From: Diploptera punctata
Taxonomy: Eukaryota > Arthropoda > Insecta > Blattodea > Blaberidae
Direction of reading: 5' to 3'
DNA: 64,000 nt
Assembly: GCA_030220185.1 (NCBI GenBank)
Contig: JASPKZ010003419.1
Span: 813,501-877,500 of the forward strand
Positions 21,362 through 33,519 of this stretch are shown here, piece by piece. Both the position numbers and the translations under genes were made by a program. How positions within the stretch are numbered: the stretch's first letter is position 1; each line of letters opens with the position of its first letter. The notes under the pieces are model-generated. The model had not been told where the DNA came from, did no database searches, and worked only from the letters and a program-made list of their open reading frames with translations.

Positions 21362-21860
21362 ATTATACCAGTTTTCACTTTTTTGATTTTCGGATGATTC
21401 TGGCCAGGATTTTAGAAACAAAATATGAAATTATTGTATTGTCACGGGTCCTCTACACGTATACAAAGTTTCAAGTCGATCCAATGTTTCTAAGTGGATG
21501 AAAATCGCGTTGAAAGATTCCGTTACATAGATACAAAATCACTTTTTTTTATTTTCTGATGATTGTGGCCAGGATTTTAGAAAATAAATATGAAATTATT
21601 GTATTGTCACGGGTCCTCTACAAGTATACAAAGTTTCAAGTCGATCCAATGATTTTAAGTGGGTGAAAATCGCGTTGAAAGATTCCGTTACATTGATACA
21701 AAAATACTTTTTTTGATTTTCTGATGATTATGGCCAGGATTTTAAAAAATAAATATTTAATTATTGTATTGTAATGGGTCCTCTACAAGTATACAAAGTT
21801 TCAAGTCGATCCAATGATTTTAAGTGGGTGAAAATCGCGTTGAAAGACTCCGTTACATAG
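21362..21860 (+). repeat. Three tandem units of about 165 bp with a (GATA)n end
   Basis: The units each contain ggccaggattttaga, tattgtattgtcacgggtcc, aagtttcaagtcgatccaatg-type and gaaaatcgcgttgaaaga. Units start near 21375, 21540 and 21706. The last unit runs into a GATA repeat at 21859-21887. Such a tail suggests the 3' UTR of a non-LTR element. Confidence 0.8.
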
Positions 21861-21889
21861 ATAGATAGATAGATTGATAGATAGATACA

Positions 21890-22379
21890 GGTCAAGCTAA
21901 TATAAAGCGTGTAATGAAATACAATACTGATGACAATGGAATGACACACACAAACATACGTAAGCATAACAAAAGAAGCCACTAGTATTTACAAAATATA
22001 AACTTATGTTACTCTATACAACAATACACTAGTTCTGCTATACAGAGGTTCAATGGTTACATTATCAGAACTAAGACAGGGAAAAAAAGGTACTTAACAA
22101 TAGATATTATTTTTAAATATGTACAGAATTATGCAATAATAGATCATTCAATTACATTCATTGTTAACATAAGAAAAGTCTATAGGGCTCATTGCTACTG
22201 CCTCCAGTAAAATATGTGGCTAGTCTAAGCCACCTGTGATCAGAGCACAAGTGACTGCTAGCATCATGTTGGCTAATCTGATAACTAGAACCCGGATTTG
22301 TGTGCAAAATGCATGTTTTGTTTTACCCATTAAAAAGTATGCAGAAATGATTTACATGTTAAGTGGTACCTTCACAGAC
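21890..22379. other. Unassigned AT-rich DNA
   Basis: No supported feature was found up to the PLE duplication at 22380. Confidence 0.4.
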
Positions 22380-22391
22380 AATTTGAGTGGT

Positions 22392-22961
22392 TTATATAAT
22401 AAATTTTTAACATTATGAGGTTCAATTCATAAGAATTAAATGAATCGTGAATTCTTCTTACCTCATACTTTTATGTTTTTTTAAACACAGCACTGCAGTA
22501 TCAGTGACCATTGTCACCATCCTCAGCTGTTTTCATGACTGTCAATTTTTTTTATTGCCGGTAATTATCAAAACTGCCATCTGGTGTTCTTTTGAAGGAA
22601 TTATTTTCTAAACTGCCATCTGGTGTTCTTTTGAATGAATCATTTTCTAAACTGCCATCTGTTGTATTTTTTAAGAACTTTGTAATCAAGCTCGGAACCG
22701 TACTAGAACTATGAACTTCGAGATTCCAGACGAACCGAGCTTGATTACAAAGTTCTTCAAAAATACAACAGATGGCAGTTTAGAAAATAATTCCTTCAAA
22801 AGAACACCAGATGGCAGTTTGGATAATTACCGGCAAAAGAAAAATTTGACAGTTGTGAAAACAGCTGAAGATGGTGACAATGGTCGCTGATACTGCAGTG
22901 CTGTGTTTAAAAAAAATAGAAGTATGAGGTAAGAAGAATTCATGATTCATTTAATTCTTAT
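22392..22961. mobile_element. Palindromic PLE, family d, 12 bp TSD
   Basis: AATTTGAGTGGT flanks the element exactly (22380-22391; 22962-22973). The two arms mirror each other for most of the 570 bp, meeting near 22700. Each arm carries a family-d ribozyme-like block, then on the coding side fragments such as MNFEIPDEPSLITKFFKNTT and KRTPDGSLDNYRQKK. It ends with tatgaggtaagaagaattc on both sides. Confidence 0.9.
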
Positions 22962-22999
22962 AATTTGAGTGGTATTTGATAATGCATAGAAATGTAACG

Positions 23000-23722
23000 G
23001 GCTTCCCCGGACTTGCCTCACGGGGTTTCACCCATCAGGCAGCGCTCTCTCCTCGTCCGCATTTCACTCTGCCAGCCGCTCGTCCTTGAACTAGTCAGTT
23101 TACTATCGTTCGACAAGATGAGACGTCAGCTGACATTAGAGCAGCGCATTTGTGTGTGTAAATGTTATTATAAATACGAATCAGCTCGTCGCGTTCGCGA
23201 GGAATTTATTCGGAACTTCCCTGGACAATTACCTTCTTCCAGATCGACAATCCACGATCTTGTGACTAAATTTGAGACCACTGGTTCAGTACAAAATAAG
23301 AAACACACGCGAAGGCGTGCAGTTCTCACCGAAGAAAAATTAGGGAAGTGTTTGAAGATAGAGTGATTATGCTGGTGTATGGCTCCCTCGCTCCCCAGAT
23401 CTAACAGTGTGTGATTTTTATTTGTGGGGTAGCCTGAAAAGACAAAGTGTACAAAACAAATCCGCACACATTGGAAGAACTGAAGAACAACATAAGAAAT
23501 GAAATCAGAAACTTGACAGTGCCCGAACTACAGCGTGTCAATCTAAATGTGTTTACTCGGTATAATGCCTGTTTAACTGCGGGAGAACAACATTTCCAGC
23601 ATTTTCTATAAGGTAAGAAACAGTTCAAGGATGGGAGGCAGGCAGGCTGAATTGCGGGAGGAAGAGACAGCACTGCATGCCGGGTGAAACTCCGTAAGGC
23701 CGGTCCGGTTTTATATTGGAAG
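23000..23722 (+). mobile_element. IS630/Tc1-type transposon relic (DUF4817-like), internal deletion
   Basis: The inverted ends GGGCTTCC ... CGGGGTTTCACCC and the mirrored GGGTGAAACTCCG ... GGAAGCCC bound a 720 bp relic. From 23118 the plus strand encodes MRRQLTLEQRICVCKCYYKY then ARRVREEFIRNFP, the helix-turn-helix found at the N-terminus of many insect transposases. After a deletion at about 23365 the frame continues WLPRSPDLTVCDFYLWGSLK, the DDE C-terminal motif. The middle catalytic part is lost. Confidence 0.8.
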
Positions 23723-23729
23723 CCCTGTA

Positions 23730-25215
23730 TATTCCGGGGGGAAAATGCTTATTTTAGATTTTTAATGCATAAATGCATATTTTACTCCTAAATGTGGTAT
23801 TAAATTACAATTTTCCTTTCAGCTAAATACTAGTAATTAATTAATTATTTATTAATATTTTTTTTAATTAATAAAGTCTCTGCAATCTGTTGGATATAAG
23901 CGTAACATGTATATTTACATCTGTAGAAGAGGGGAATAACCATGGGCCTTGAGAAATAATATTACGGTTTTGCTAAAATCGTATTTGATAAGCTTAGTAT
24001 AGTAAAAGAACACTCTTAATCCCCAGCTTTTATACTGTTCATCAAGAAAGCAGCGATTATCCAAAAAAATCAGCAAAATCCGACTTTTAGAAATGATGAG
24101 GGTTTACATGAAATTCAAAATCAAAACCGTCAGTTTGGTTCTCCACAATCTATACCACTCAATTAATTAACCCAATAAGACAAAAATACAAAATACAAAT
24201 ATTAGCTAGTAATTTATAATCATCTGAAAGATCTATTGTTGCACAATTCTGACCACAAATAACAAATGATTTTAAAAATAATGTATTTTTTAAAAATGCT
24301 AAAGATTACATATATCACTCTATGATAATGTTGACGGATCATTTTTAACAATTAATACCTAATTGACAATGGGATAGGACGACATTGCTAACAGAAACTG
24401 TAATACTAAAAGCCTACTGTCATATTTTGTCAACAATCTTCATTATGTTATTGTTAGCAATTATTACAAGCTACAATACTCCATCACAGCCTACTAGATA
24501 ATGTGACATTGTTTCTTTGTAACCAACATGTTATTCAACTGTTTTAAATTTTATATTGAAATTAATCGAGCCATATGTTGGTTGTGGTTAAAGTAAATAA
24601 GGAGAAACATCTGCACCTGATCTGCAATTTTACAGAACCAAGCACAAATTCCTCTCTCTTCAACATCTAAACTCAAAAGCCTGAGAATACAAAGAATTTT
24701 GATTTTTACATAAACATAAACCTAGAATAAATTTGTTGTGATTTGTTAGTTACAAATATGGGCACAAGAGAGCACTTTTATCGGTTTCACAGCTACTTGA
24801 AGTGTTCTAATAACTATTTGCAGTCGTGTGGAGTTATTTTTTAAAAGCAAAGAGTACACTTGAGGCTTTAATATTACCATTTTGTGTGTTTTCATTTTTT
24901 ATTGTTTACCAAAAAAATGCAAACAATTTTTGTAAGTGAACATGATCTCAAAATTGTCACCTGCAACCAAAATTGTATTCTTAATAAGAATCAAATGAAT
25001 TAAGAAAACCTCATAAAGTAAAAATTCCCAAATATTGATATTTTATTCTGTGTAATTCATTTTTTAACAAAAGCGAATATACCTGGGATTTTAATATAAT
25101 GTTTTCTAAACATTCTCTAATTACCCATTAAGTGAAAAATTGTCAAATTAATCAATTGAATTGGCATTTACTTAATGAAAATCCATAACTTATGTAATTA
25201 AATAAAAATATAACT
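23730..25215. other. Unassigned AT-rich DNA
   Basis: About 1.5 kb with no coding, tRNA or repeat recognised. Confidence 0.4.
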
Positions 25216-25375
25216 TAAAAGTATTATGTGATTTTCATATTTATTAAAATATAAATTAGTTACAGCTGTTTCAGTACATTGTTATCATGTCTGAAGAAGG
25301 TACAGAACAGCTGTAACTAATTTATATTTTAATAAATATGAAAATCACATAAAACTCCAACTCTAAGTTTTATTT
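25215..25375. mobile_element. Foldback element with ribozyme-like centre
   Basis: tttcatatttattaaaat and aattagttacagctgtt on the left are mirrored by aacagctgtaactaatt and attttaataaatatgaaa on the right. The centre contains gtCTGAAGAaggtacagaacagctgt, which parallels the PLE cores but with a very short stem II. It is probably a separate PLE-related family. Confidence 0.5.
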
Positions 25376-25485
25376 TTATTTAATTAAATAAATTGTCAAA
25401 TTGTTTTTTTGCAATAATCTGTATTCATAATTAATCTAAAATTCAGCAATAAAAAATATTGAAAATTTTGCACAATCTCTTACAT

Positions 25486-25748
25486 TCATAGTTAAATATG
25501 GGAAATAACATTATGAGGTTCTTAATTCGTAAATTAATGAGTCATTTTTTTACATCTTACCTCATGTTTTATGTTTCTTCAAACACGGGAACTAGTTTTC
25601 AGGAGAAGGATCTTTCTCATTTTCAACCAACATTATGACTAAATGTCGGTTGAAAATGAGAGAGATCCTTCTCTCGAAAACTAGTTCCCGTGTTTGAAGA
25701 AACATAAAACATGAGGTAAGATGTTAAAAAATGACTCATTAATTTACG
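25486..25748. mobile_element. Palindromic ribozyme-only PLE, 12 bp TSD
   Basis: AATCTCTTACAT flanks it (25474-25485; 25749-25760). The 263 bp unit is two ribozyme arms head to head (gttgaaaatgagag, gaaaactagttcccgtg, tgaggtaagatg) with almost nothing between them. The left side carries the distal motif attatgaggttctt. It belongs to the T3/A8 subfamily. Confidence 0.9.
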
Positions 25749-26282
25749 AATCTCTTACATGTTAACTATTAAGAGGTTATAGTTGTGAAGAAAACAATGC
25801 TCCAGAAAATAGTGAAGAATGAGAATTAATAATTACAAAACCAGTTGAAAAATAAGACAAAATATGAGATGAGGTGATTTTTCATTAATATGAAGTTAAT
25901 TTTTATCCGTCTCCACAGCCGATGCACCGAGTGACAGTAAAACCATGTTTACAAGATGTAATGAAGGTACTTCAACTGCAAAAAGCCATTCTGATGGAGT
26001 TTTAGCCCATTACAAAGTTAATAATAATAAAAAATGGTAAGGATTTAGTTCATATTTTGAATTATTTAAGAAAAAATTTATCGTCTCACTTCATATCCAT
26101 CTTCTTATTAAACCGGTTTGGTACCTAAATAGGTTCCATCTTCAGTAGTTTTACAACCATTGTTATATCGTCTTGAATAACTGCCACCTGCTCCATCTGT
26201 TGGCAGACTGAAGAACCTCCAAATTAAATCACTTACAGGGAAACTTTTATCTTTAACCGATATGGTATTTCTTCCTTTCTTC

Positions 26283-26640
26283 CACTTACTTATACCAGAC
26301 TCTTTTAACTTTACTATCTAATCTCTCTTGGTTAACTCTTGTTCTTTCGACCCCGACACTATTAGTGCATCCGAGGGCTAGGGAGTCTTTTCTTTCTTCC
26401 ATTTCTTCTTTCCTTTATTTTCTTTTCTTCTCCAGAAAAGCCTGACCAGAGGCTATAAGATGGCAGCCCCATCACTGGTCTTGCCTTCCTTTGGACAGCA
26501 ACCAATCGAAGGGACTATTATTATGCTTTCAAGTCTTACACGAGAATTTCCCGGAAACGGTGGAGGGAAAATTTTCTATAGGATCGTAACAGGCCTTGGC
26601 CTAATACTTGGAAGGAAGAAGAAGAAGAAGACAGGGAAAA
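26283..26640 (+). mobile_element. SINE-like element sharing the LINE-2W 3' end
   Basis: The body (ctctcttggttaactcttg, cgaccccgacactattag, cctgaccagaggctataag, gggactattattatgc) is also present inverted at 40262-40605 and diverged at 28190-28330. It ends with ataggatcgtaacaggcctt and (GAA)n, identical to the LINE-2W terminus at 48190-48240. Confidence 0.75.
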
Positions 26641-26644
26641 CATG

Positions 26645-26940
26645 TCCACTGGTGTGATCTCAAGGTAGCGTGCAGTCTTGTCACGCAGCAGGCCCGGATT
26701 CGATCCCGGTCGGAACATGCTCCTGGATGAGGTTTTTTCTGACTTTTTCCTCACCTGTAAGACAAATGTCAGGAAGCTTAAGGTCCAACAGTCCCCGAAA
26801 ATCATCCTTCACCGGTGTGGAAAGCAACGGGAAGCTACTACACCTATAATTCCCTAGTAAAGCTGCAAAGCACAGTATGAAAGTGCTATGATTGCAGTGA
26901 AAGACCTGCCCTCAGGCAGAATTACTATGGAATGGAATAG
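26645..26940 (+). mobile_element. SINE-A copy (tRNA-derived)
   Basis: tRNA-like head (caaggtagcgtgcagtc, gattcgatcccggtcgg), then the family body and a TGGAAT tail. The central trinucleotide-rich part of other copies is missing. Confidence 0.85.
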
Positions 26941-27309
26941 GGAAAAAAAAAGATAAATTTAAAAGCTAGAGTAAAAGAACATCTCACAAATGTTGCAAAT
27001 TGGAAAGTAGAAAAATCAGAAGTAGCAGTTTTTCTGGGGGAAAAAAAATCAAATTAAAAGAAAGGCCAAATTAATCAAATAAATGGAAAAGGCTAAAGAG
27101 CTCACAGTTTATGGGAAAAAATCTACATTAAAAAAAATCAAAATGGAGAAATTAATAAATTTTGAAATTCCTGGGGAAAGTGATTTGATTTGAAGGTTCA
27201 TGTGCCTACCAACAGATGGAGCAGGAAGTGGCTGTTCAAGACAATGAAACAATGTTCATGAAGAAGGTTTGAGGTGAGGTAACACAATTTTTCTTAAATA
27301 AATAATACC

Positions 27310-27895
27310 TCATAGTTTTAATTGCTAAAAACTTCATCATATTTTGAAGTTAACAATGCTGCTAACAATAACAAATGCACATTGTTGCAACACCAGGCAT
27401 ATCTAATTGTTAACCGATATAAAAAAATAAATTGCTACATTTATAATACAGAAGTAAAGGTACAATTTGTAACAATAGAAATGGAAATTTTGATGGCGAT
27501 GTGTGGGAACACTGTTTGTTATGTACAGAAAACAGGCTTAAATCTACTTTTAATGGCAGTTTGAGCGAATGAACGGAATCAACTGGCACAAATACATTCC
27601 CTGAAGATAAATAAATTGTGTTCCCAGAATGTATCCACATTTATCTAACACAAGTTCCACAGCTATTCAACCTCTATAGAGTCAATTCATTTTAAACAGA
27701 CTATACATTTATATCTATAAACACAATATATGTTGCATTTTTTACTTTTAGCACCATGAACAAAACAGCGTAAGGTAAATCCTTGTTTACTATTCAATAT
27801 GAAAACATTTCATAGCCAAATTTTACTTGAAAAAAAATACAGCAATTATAAGGTTTACTATTTGTACATAATTACTTATTTGTTTTTTGCATTTT
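27310..27895. other. Unassigned AT-rich DNA
   Basis: Only short frames without recognised similarity were found. Confidence 0.4.
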
Positions 27896-28090
27896 TAAAG
27901 TTAACATTTTTTACTGAAGGACAAATTATATTTAAAGAGAAAAATATATGCCTAGACTGGGGTTCAAACCCAGGATGTGGAATATTTCCCACTAAACTGT
28001 TTGAAAAACATTGAAAATAATTTGTTTCTCTCCACTTTTCAAATGTTTTCCTTCCCAATGTTATAAAAATTCTACAGAAGCAGCCATTTT
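27895..28090 (-). mobile_element. tRNA-like palindrome family fragment
   Basis: It contains actgaaggacaaattatatt, then taaagagaaaaatatatgcc and the T-arm-like ggggttcaaacccagg on the opposite strand sense. This is the terminal region of the tRNA-like element seen complete at 42744-43143. The rest of the tRNA-like fold is decayed. Confidence 0.5.
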
Positions 28091-28189
28091 GAAACAACTG
28101 AAATTACAATGTATTCTGAATTGCACAAGCATAAGAATAAAACAATGTTTATTTAATGTATTAAAACAGTAATTATATACTTTTCCATT

Positions 28190-28335
28190 TCTAGTACCAG
28201 ATCCCTCTTTTTACTTTCCTATCCAGTCTCCCTTGCCTGACCTCTTGTTTTCTTCAACTCTGGTGATATTAGAGTATTTGAGGACGAAGGGTTCATTTCT
28301 GTCTTTCCTATATCTCTTTTTTTAACCTCGTGGAC
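28190..28335 (+). repeat. Diverged copy of the 26283 SINE-like element
   Basis: tttactttcctatccagtctccc, cctcttgttttcttcaactc and gaggacgaagggttc parallel 26300-26400 at lower identity. Confidence 0.45.
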
Positions 28336-28794
28336 ACTCACCTTGAGTGCCCACATAAGCTACATGTTCAAATGCAACCTCATTGAAACTTATAGTATAA
28401 TAGTGTTACTAATAAAAATCTCTTATACAGGCTTTCATCAGTTGTTTAGTTATACATTGTATAAGCCTTATGTAGATCATGTATAATTTCCTTACTAATA
28501 AATGTTGTACCGGAGCTATATAACAATACAACTATTATATACAATATGTCACATATTCGTCTTCATTATGACGTCAGAACAATATTACGTGCAGTTTGTA
28601 AGAAATAAAACATCAACTAGTGATTAATTGTGTAAGAAATGAGTATGGATAAGAATTAATTGAGATTCCCTAATTGGGGAGGTACGAAACAATTAATGTG
28701 TTTTAATTTATTTACATTTTCCTTTACACAATGTCAAATATATCGTCGAATTAGTTTCACTGATAATGTGCTGCCATCTAACGTCAAAAACTTC

Positions 28795-28930
28795 GAACAA
28801 TTCTTGGAAACTAATAAAAGTCGTGAAAACAGCTGATGATGGTGACAATGGTCGCCGATACTGTGGTGCTGTGTTTTAAAAAAACATAGAAGTATGAGAT
28901 AAGAAGAATTCACGATTCATTTTATTCTTA
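28795..28930 (+). mobile_element. PLE family-d right arm
   Basis: A single arm: aagtcgtgaaaacagctgatg, ggtgacaatggtcgccgata, gtgctgtgttttaaaaa and tatgagataagaag. The core CTGATGA (28833-28839) and stem II GGTGAC/GTCGCC are well preserved. The left arm and coding part are absent. Confidence 0.75.
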
Positions 28931-28966
28931 TGGCTAAATTTACAGCTTCATTTCTAGAAATATCTA

Positions 28967-29454
28967 CAGGGTGAATCATAAATATGGCTATATGTTTGAT
29001 AGCGTTGCATGATGAAAATATTACCATTACAGGAAATATGAAATTACCGTTGGAAAGGCAATTATTCAAATTACAACAAATTACAAATTATGCTAATGAT
29101 CGTGAGGCCGCAAGACGGGCAAGACGTGAGTTTAACGTAGCATTGCAGCCATCGACTGTGGGGAAGTGGAGAAAACGACTGCTGGAAACATAAAGGATGC
29201 AGAAAATCAAACCTCCTGGAAGGCCTCACATTAGCACGGATGCAGAAACAACCAACAGAATTGTGGAGGCGTTTGACGCTAGCCCACAAAAATCAACCCA
29301 CCAAGCTGCACATGAGCAATGATTTGTTTTGTTTTGTTCTATTGTTGTAATTTGAAAGATTCCCTTTCCAATGATAAGATCATATTTCCTTTAATAATAA
29401 TATTTTCGTCACAAAATGCAATCTAATGTATAGCCATATTTCTGAATCACTCTG
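28967..29454 (+). mobile_element. Mariner-like transposon, internally deleted, TA duplication
   Basis: Inverted ends CAGGGTGAATCATAAATATG and the mirrored CAGAGTGATTCAGAAATATG are flanked by TA (28965-28966; 29455-29456). The plus strand has an HTH-like frame ANDREAARRARREFNVALQP, STVGKWRKRLLET and then GRPHISTDAETTNRIVEAFD. The catalytic DDE half is missing. Size 488 bp. Confidence 0.85.
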
Positions 29455-29456
29455 TA

Positions 29457-30065
29457 CATGTGCTGGAATAGGTACTTTTTGTACCTGTTTATTGAAAAGT
29501 TTTAGAGTTTCATTGCTTCTTTCATAGTTTTGGGTGCTGGCTGATCATTTGAACTAATCAATTGAATTGTTGATTTTTAATCAATCAGGAGGATAGGCTA
29601 TTGATGTGAGCAGAAGTTCTGGTTGCATATAAAAGCATCAAACTCAAACTGATTTTGTTTTTATTGCATCAATGTAAGTTCGCAAGGATCCACCATACGA
29701 TAATCACTAATAAAATGTTTGAATAACCGGGAACCTGTTACCAACAACACAACACATCGCTCTCTCCTGCTGCTGGTCACACTGCTGCCAACTTCGACTC
29801 CACGAATGACTGGAATGTTACTCCTAGGAGTGTTGGTAGGACTGTTACCGGAGCAGGTGCTGTAACAACTAGACACTCACAATAAATACCAGGTGCAGCT
29901 GTATACAGGGTGTGCTCATACAGGGTATGTACATTTACCTAACTCACTATACAATACATGGCTTTACACTTGCTGGTACAAGCCACTGCAATAATGTTAT
30001 TTGTTTTAGAAATCAACAAATTGATATACTACACGTGGGAATTATCGAGTTATTAATATACGAGG
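29457..30065. other. Unassigned DNA
   Basis: Nothing recognised. The phrase acagggtgtgctcatacaggg near 29905 is a short internal repeat. Confidence 0.4.
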
Positions 30066-30069
30066 ATTG

Positions 30070-30612
30070 GAGGATAATTCATCATCATCCTTCATGGATT
30101 AGGTGTTCACCTGTTCTGATCTCACATCTGTTCACCCCACCGCTTTCTTGGTCTTCCCACCGATCTTCATCCTCCAGGATTATACATCAGTGTCATCTTT
30201 GGTATTCTATCCTCTGTCATTCTTTGCAGATGTTTTATCCAATTGTTGCTGTGTTCTTCTATTTGTTGAAGAAGTGGTTGTACTTTTAGTTCCTCTCTAA
30301 TATTCTCATTTCTAATATGTTCTTCTCTTGTACAACCTTTCACAATCCATAGGAATCTCATTTCCGCTGCCTGAATTTTACTTTTTTTCTTTTTCCTTCA
30401 GCACCCAGGCCTCTCATTCATATATCGCCACTGGTAGTGCCGTCGTTGAGTAAAATCTTAGTTGCGTATCCTTTCTTACTTTGTTCTTCAGTGTTCATCT
30501 GATTGTTCCACAAATATGTTGAAATTTCTGCATTTTGTTATTTATATCTTGTTCTTCTTCATAAATTATATCGCAGCCCAAATACTGGAAGTGTTCCAAC
30601 ACTTTATCTTCT
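30070..30612 (-). mobile_element. LINE tail, third family
   Basis: On the minus strand the reading frame gives EHSNNWIKHLQRMTEDRIPK and MTLMYNPGGRRSVGRPRKRW-like sequence, preceded by KMRFLWIVKGCTREEHIRNE. This is the post-RT tail of a non-LTR element, 5' truncated at about 30610 within an ILFYEEEQD-type stretch. It ends in an ATC-rich tail at 30080. Confidence 0.75.
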
Positions 30613-30824
30613 ATTAGGAGGATAATTCATGGGAACTATTTATTTTTGTCCAAAAATATTTTGAGATCATAAAATGGTCCTTATCGTGTTGCTGGAGTTG
30701 CAGTCCTATAGATCTTGGCATGAATGAAGGCAGGTCTGGTGCATCACAGAAGTGCAAATTCTGTCTCGTTTAAGGTACAATAGTTGTAGGCAAATGACTC
30801 TCTGAAAGCATCATACCATGAGTG

Positions 30825-31870
30825 TCTTTATTATGAGTTAGTTATTTTGACTCACCTCATATTTTTATGATATTCTGCAGACTATATACCAGAGTCGTCA
30901 TATCTCTGGCTCTGAAGTTTAGGTTATACGAGGGGTAAAGGGATAATTTGCCCTCTACTGCCAATAAGGATATGGTTGTAGTGAGTGTAGATGTCTGCCA
31001 CAATCAATCACTGCTCTTGATGCAGCTATAGCGTGCTAGTAAGGTTTGAAATTGCTGAGATGTTGTCAGCTGTATGTCTGCTAACCGCATATATAAAGCA
31101 GCCACTCCCGCTGAATATCCATATTGGCAACACTGTCATGAAAACGTCAAGGCCCGAGAATCTGTGGCTGCAGTATAGTTTCATCACATCTATCCGACAT
31201 TGTTGATGCATTCTAACTGTTGTGTTTGTGGTTGTCACCTTGTAAGTTGATTTCTGCTCGCTCTGTCGGTTGACTAATGAACTTTCAAATTAATTTTTTC
31301 CTTTTCTCTGGGAATTTCCTTATTATTGTGGATGTAAAATAAGAAGAAAACTATGAATTTTGAAATTCCCAGAGAAAAGGAAAAAAATAATTTGGAAGTT
31401 CATTAGTCAGCCAACAGAGGGAGTAGAAATCAACCTACAGGATGACATCCACAAATACAACAGTTAGAATGCATCAACAATGTCACACAGATGCAACAAA
31501 ACTTTGCGGGCTTTGTTCAGACAGCCATTTTTTACGTAACATAATAGATATGTGTGTCATGTTGAAAGTGTTAACACATGTGGATGTGAGGTCAGCTTCT
31601 GTTCTGTACAGCAGGAAATTGTACATGTTTTTATTATAAATTTTCAACATTTCTCATTGAAGGTCAAATTATATTTGAAGACAAAAATATACATTAAATC
31701 AATGTTGGGAAGTAAACATTATGCGGTATTCATCGGAGAACATTTTTTTGAAAACTCACCTCATAAATATCATGTTTTTTCACAAAAAGCACAAAATTTA
31801 TGAGGCGAGTTTTCAAAAAAAATTATTTCCGATGAATTTAAAAGAAAAATATATGCCTAGACTAGTGTTT
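30825..31870. mobile_element. Nested palindromic PLE-related copies
   Basis: There are several inverted segments: 31150-31320 mirrors 31330-31510 around gggaatttccttatt; both encode parts of MNFEIPREK and PTEGVEIN-like PLE tail. A second small palindrome at 31740-31840 (gaaaactcacctcataaat/atttatgaggcgagttttc) has only the TATGAGG arms. A third arm starts at 30845 (gactcacctcatattttta). Confidence 0.65.
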
Positions 31871-32240
31871 CAATCCAGAACCTTTAGCTTTATATGCTAA
31901 TGCTCTGCCACTGAGCTACCTAGGTCTCAATCTAAACACAAATTTTTCTCTTATTTACATAATTTCCAAGAGTGCCAAATGCTGTGAACCGTTGTTCAAC
32001 ACACCATCTGGTAGCTTCTTCTTTAGAAGGTTTTTAGTGGGAATTTATAATACCAGTAAAAGCTTATTTTGATGTTTTTATTTTAAATTTAATATTTTTC
32101 ACTGAAAAACAAATTATATTTGAGGAGAGAAATTTATGCCTACACTGGTGTTTGAACCCCAGTCTGCGTGTAAAAATTTTTCTCTTCAAATACAAGTTCT
32201 AGATGTACTATACAAAATTTTTGAAACTGCCCATGTGATC
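31645..32240 (-). mobile_element. Decayed tRNA-like palindrome copies
   Basis: attatatttgaagacaaaaatatac (31668), aaaaatatatgcctagac (31846), a tRNA-like stretch on the minus strand at 31852-31922 (ggtagctcagtggcagagc, T arm gattgaaacac) and aaattatatttgaggagag (32111) are pieces of the tRNA-like element family. The PLE palindrome at 31740 is nested in it. Confidence 0.55.
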
Positions 32241-32640
32241 ATGTGCCAGCAAGTGCATGCCTTATTCACATTACAGTATACTTTCATTTGTTTAATTAAC
32301 TACTAACAAAATGTAATGCAACTTTATTCATTTGTTATCTTATATTCATGACATTTGTTAATTAGTCACACTAACAGATTCCAAAGCCACAATTCAATCT
32401 CCATACAACAACCTCCTGCACTGCATACGAGATCATAGCACTGTTCAAACTTCTTACACTTAAGACTACATGGATTGTCCTGTGATGGATCCTTGCCCAT
32501 GTTGCCAATGTTGGATATTAAATGGCAGCTATGTTGAGCAAAAAAAGAGAGCAACAATCATTTTCAAAACACAAAATAAACAAAATTTAACTTTAAAAAT
32601 CCAAGGCATAAGAACTGATTATAAATAAAAAAGAAACAAA
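32240..32640. other. Unassigned AT-rich DNA
   Basis: No supported feature was found. Confidence 0.4.
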
Positions 32641-32644
32641 AATA

Positions 32645-33000
32645 TTTTTTTCAAAAATTAATGAGTAATTTTTACATCTTACCTCATATTTCATGTTTCT
32701 TTAAACACGGGAACTAGTTTTCATGAGAACCAATAATACCCTTAAGCTGATTAACCCTTTTTATATTTTTTATTATTATACTCACCATCTTCTCATTTAT
32801 AAATTATTATTCTTTCCTGCCTTCCCCCTTCTCTCAAAAAAAAAAGAGTAAGTTCTAAAATAATATGACTACCGGCTTTTCGTTATAATGTCGGTTGAAA
32901 ATGAGAGAGATCCTTTTCCTGAAAACTAGTTCCCGTGTTTAAAGAGGTAAGATATAAAAATGACTCATTAATTTATGAATTAAGATCCTCATAATGAACT
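32645..33000. mobile_element. Palindromic ribozyme-only PLE with central insertion
   Basis: The arms (32650-32735 and 32885-32995) are inverted T3/A8-type units (gaactagttttcatgaga; tgtcggttgaaaatgagaga, gaaaactagttcccgtg). Between them is about 150 bp of AT-rich DNA not found in other copies. Confidence 0.75.
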
Positions 33001-33445
33001 CCGCCATGGCCGGTCCCAAGCCCGGATGAGAAAGGAGGAGGGGGAGGAGTAACAACCTCGTTAAAAAACCAGGGTTCAGTTGGCTCCGACTGATAGTACT
33101 CTGTAAGCCAGGGTTATGGTGAAGACCTCAACGGCAGAGTCGGCGCAGAAGGAGTCCTTCATCACGGCGGATCTGGCGGAAGAGGCAACCCTCTAGATGG
33201 GGTTAGTACATCCAGAAGCTGGACCTAAAGCTTTGAGGTGGCAGCCCCACCAATGGTCTACTCTGCATAGCGTTGGTACCGCGATCAGAGGAAAACATAT
33301 TACTCGTATTCTTCACAATGGAAAAAGAATATTACCAAATAAAATCTTCCATTATTTTCCAAGAGGAAGAAGAGATGTCGGACGTCCTCGGAAGAGATGG
33401 TCTTAGATCTATTAGTGAAGACGGAACAGGCAACTCTTGCCTAAA
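33000..33445 (+). mobile_element. Short LINE-derived element, leader fused to tail
   Basis: The left part (ccatggccggtcccaagccc, ggagtaacaacctcgtta, aagacctcaacggcag) is GC-rich and non-coding, like a LINE 5' leader. From 33270 the frame reads RGKHITRILHNGKRILPNKI and FHYFPRGRRDVGRPRKRWS, a LINE C-terminus. Hence the middle of the parent is deleted. Confidence 0.6.
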
Positions 33446-33519
33446 CCAGGAAGTGAAGAAGAAAAAGACCCTCATAATGCTATTTCCCATATTTAACTAT
33501 TAGAAAATATTTTTAGGTA

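Larger units (their letters stand above)
26070..27310. mobile_element. PLE with inverted arms, interrupted by SINE and LINE-derived insertions
   Basis: The left arm (26070-26260, minus) has accggtttggtacctaaat, ccatcttcagtag and ctgctccatctgttgg; the right side (26985-27310, plus) reads WEKIYIKK-like, INFEIPGESDLI and ccaacagatggagcagg before an arm ending aggtgaggtaac. Between them lie a LINE-derived element (26283-26640) and a SINE-A (26645-26940). Confidence 0.7.

Noticed and set aside
30845..30930. Hammerhead on the minus strand with a CCAGAG/CTCTGG stem
   Set aside because: A stem is present, but the CTGANGA core and the GAAA box are not.
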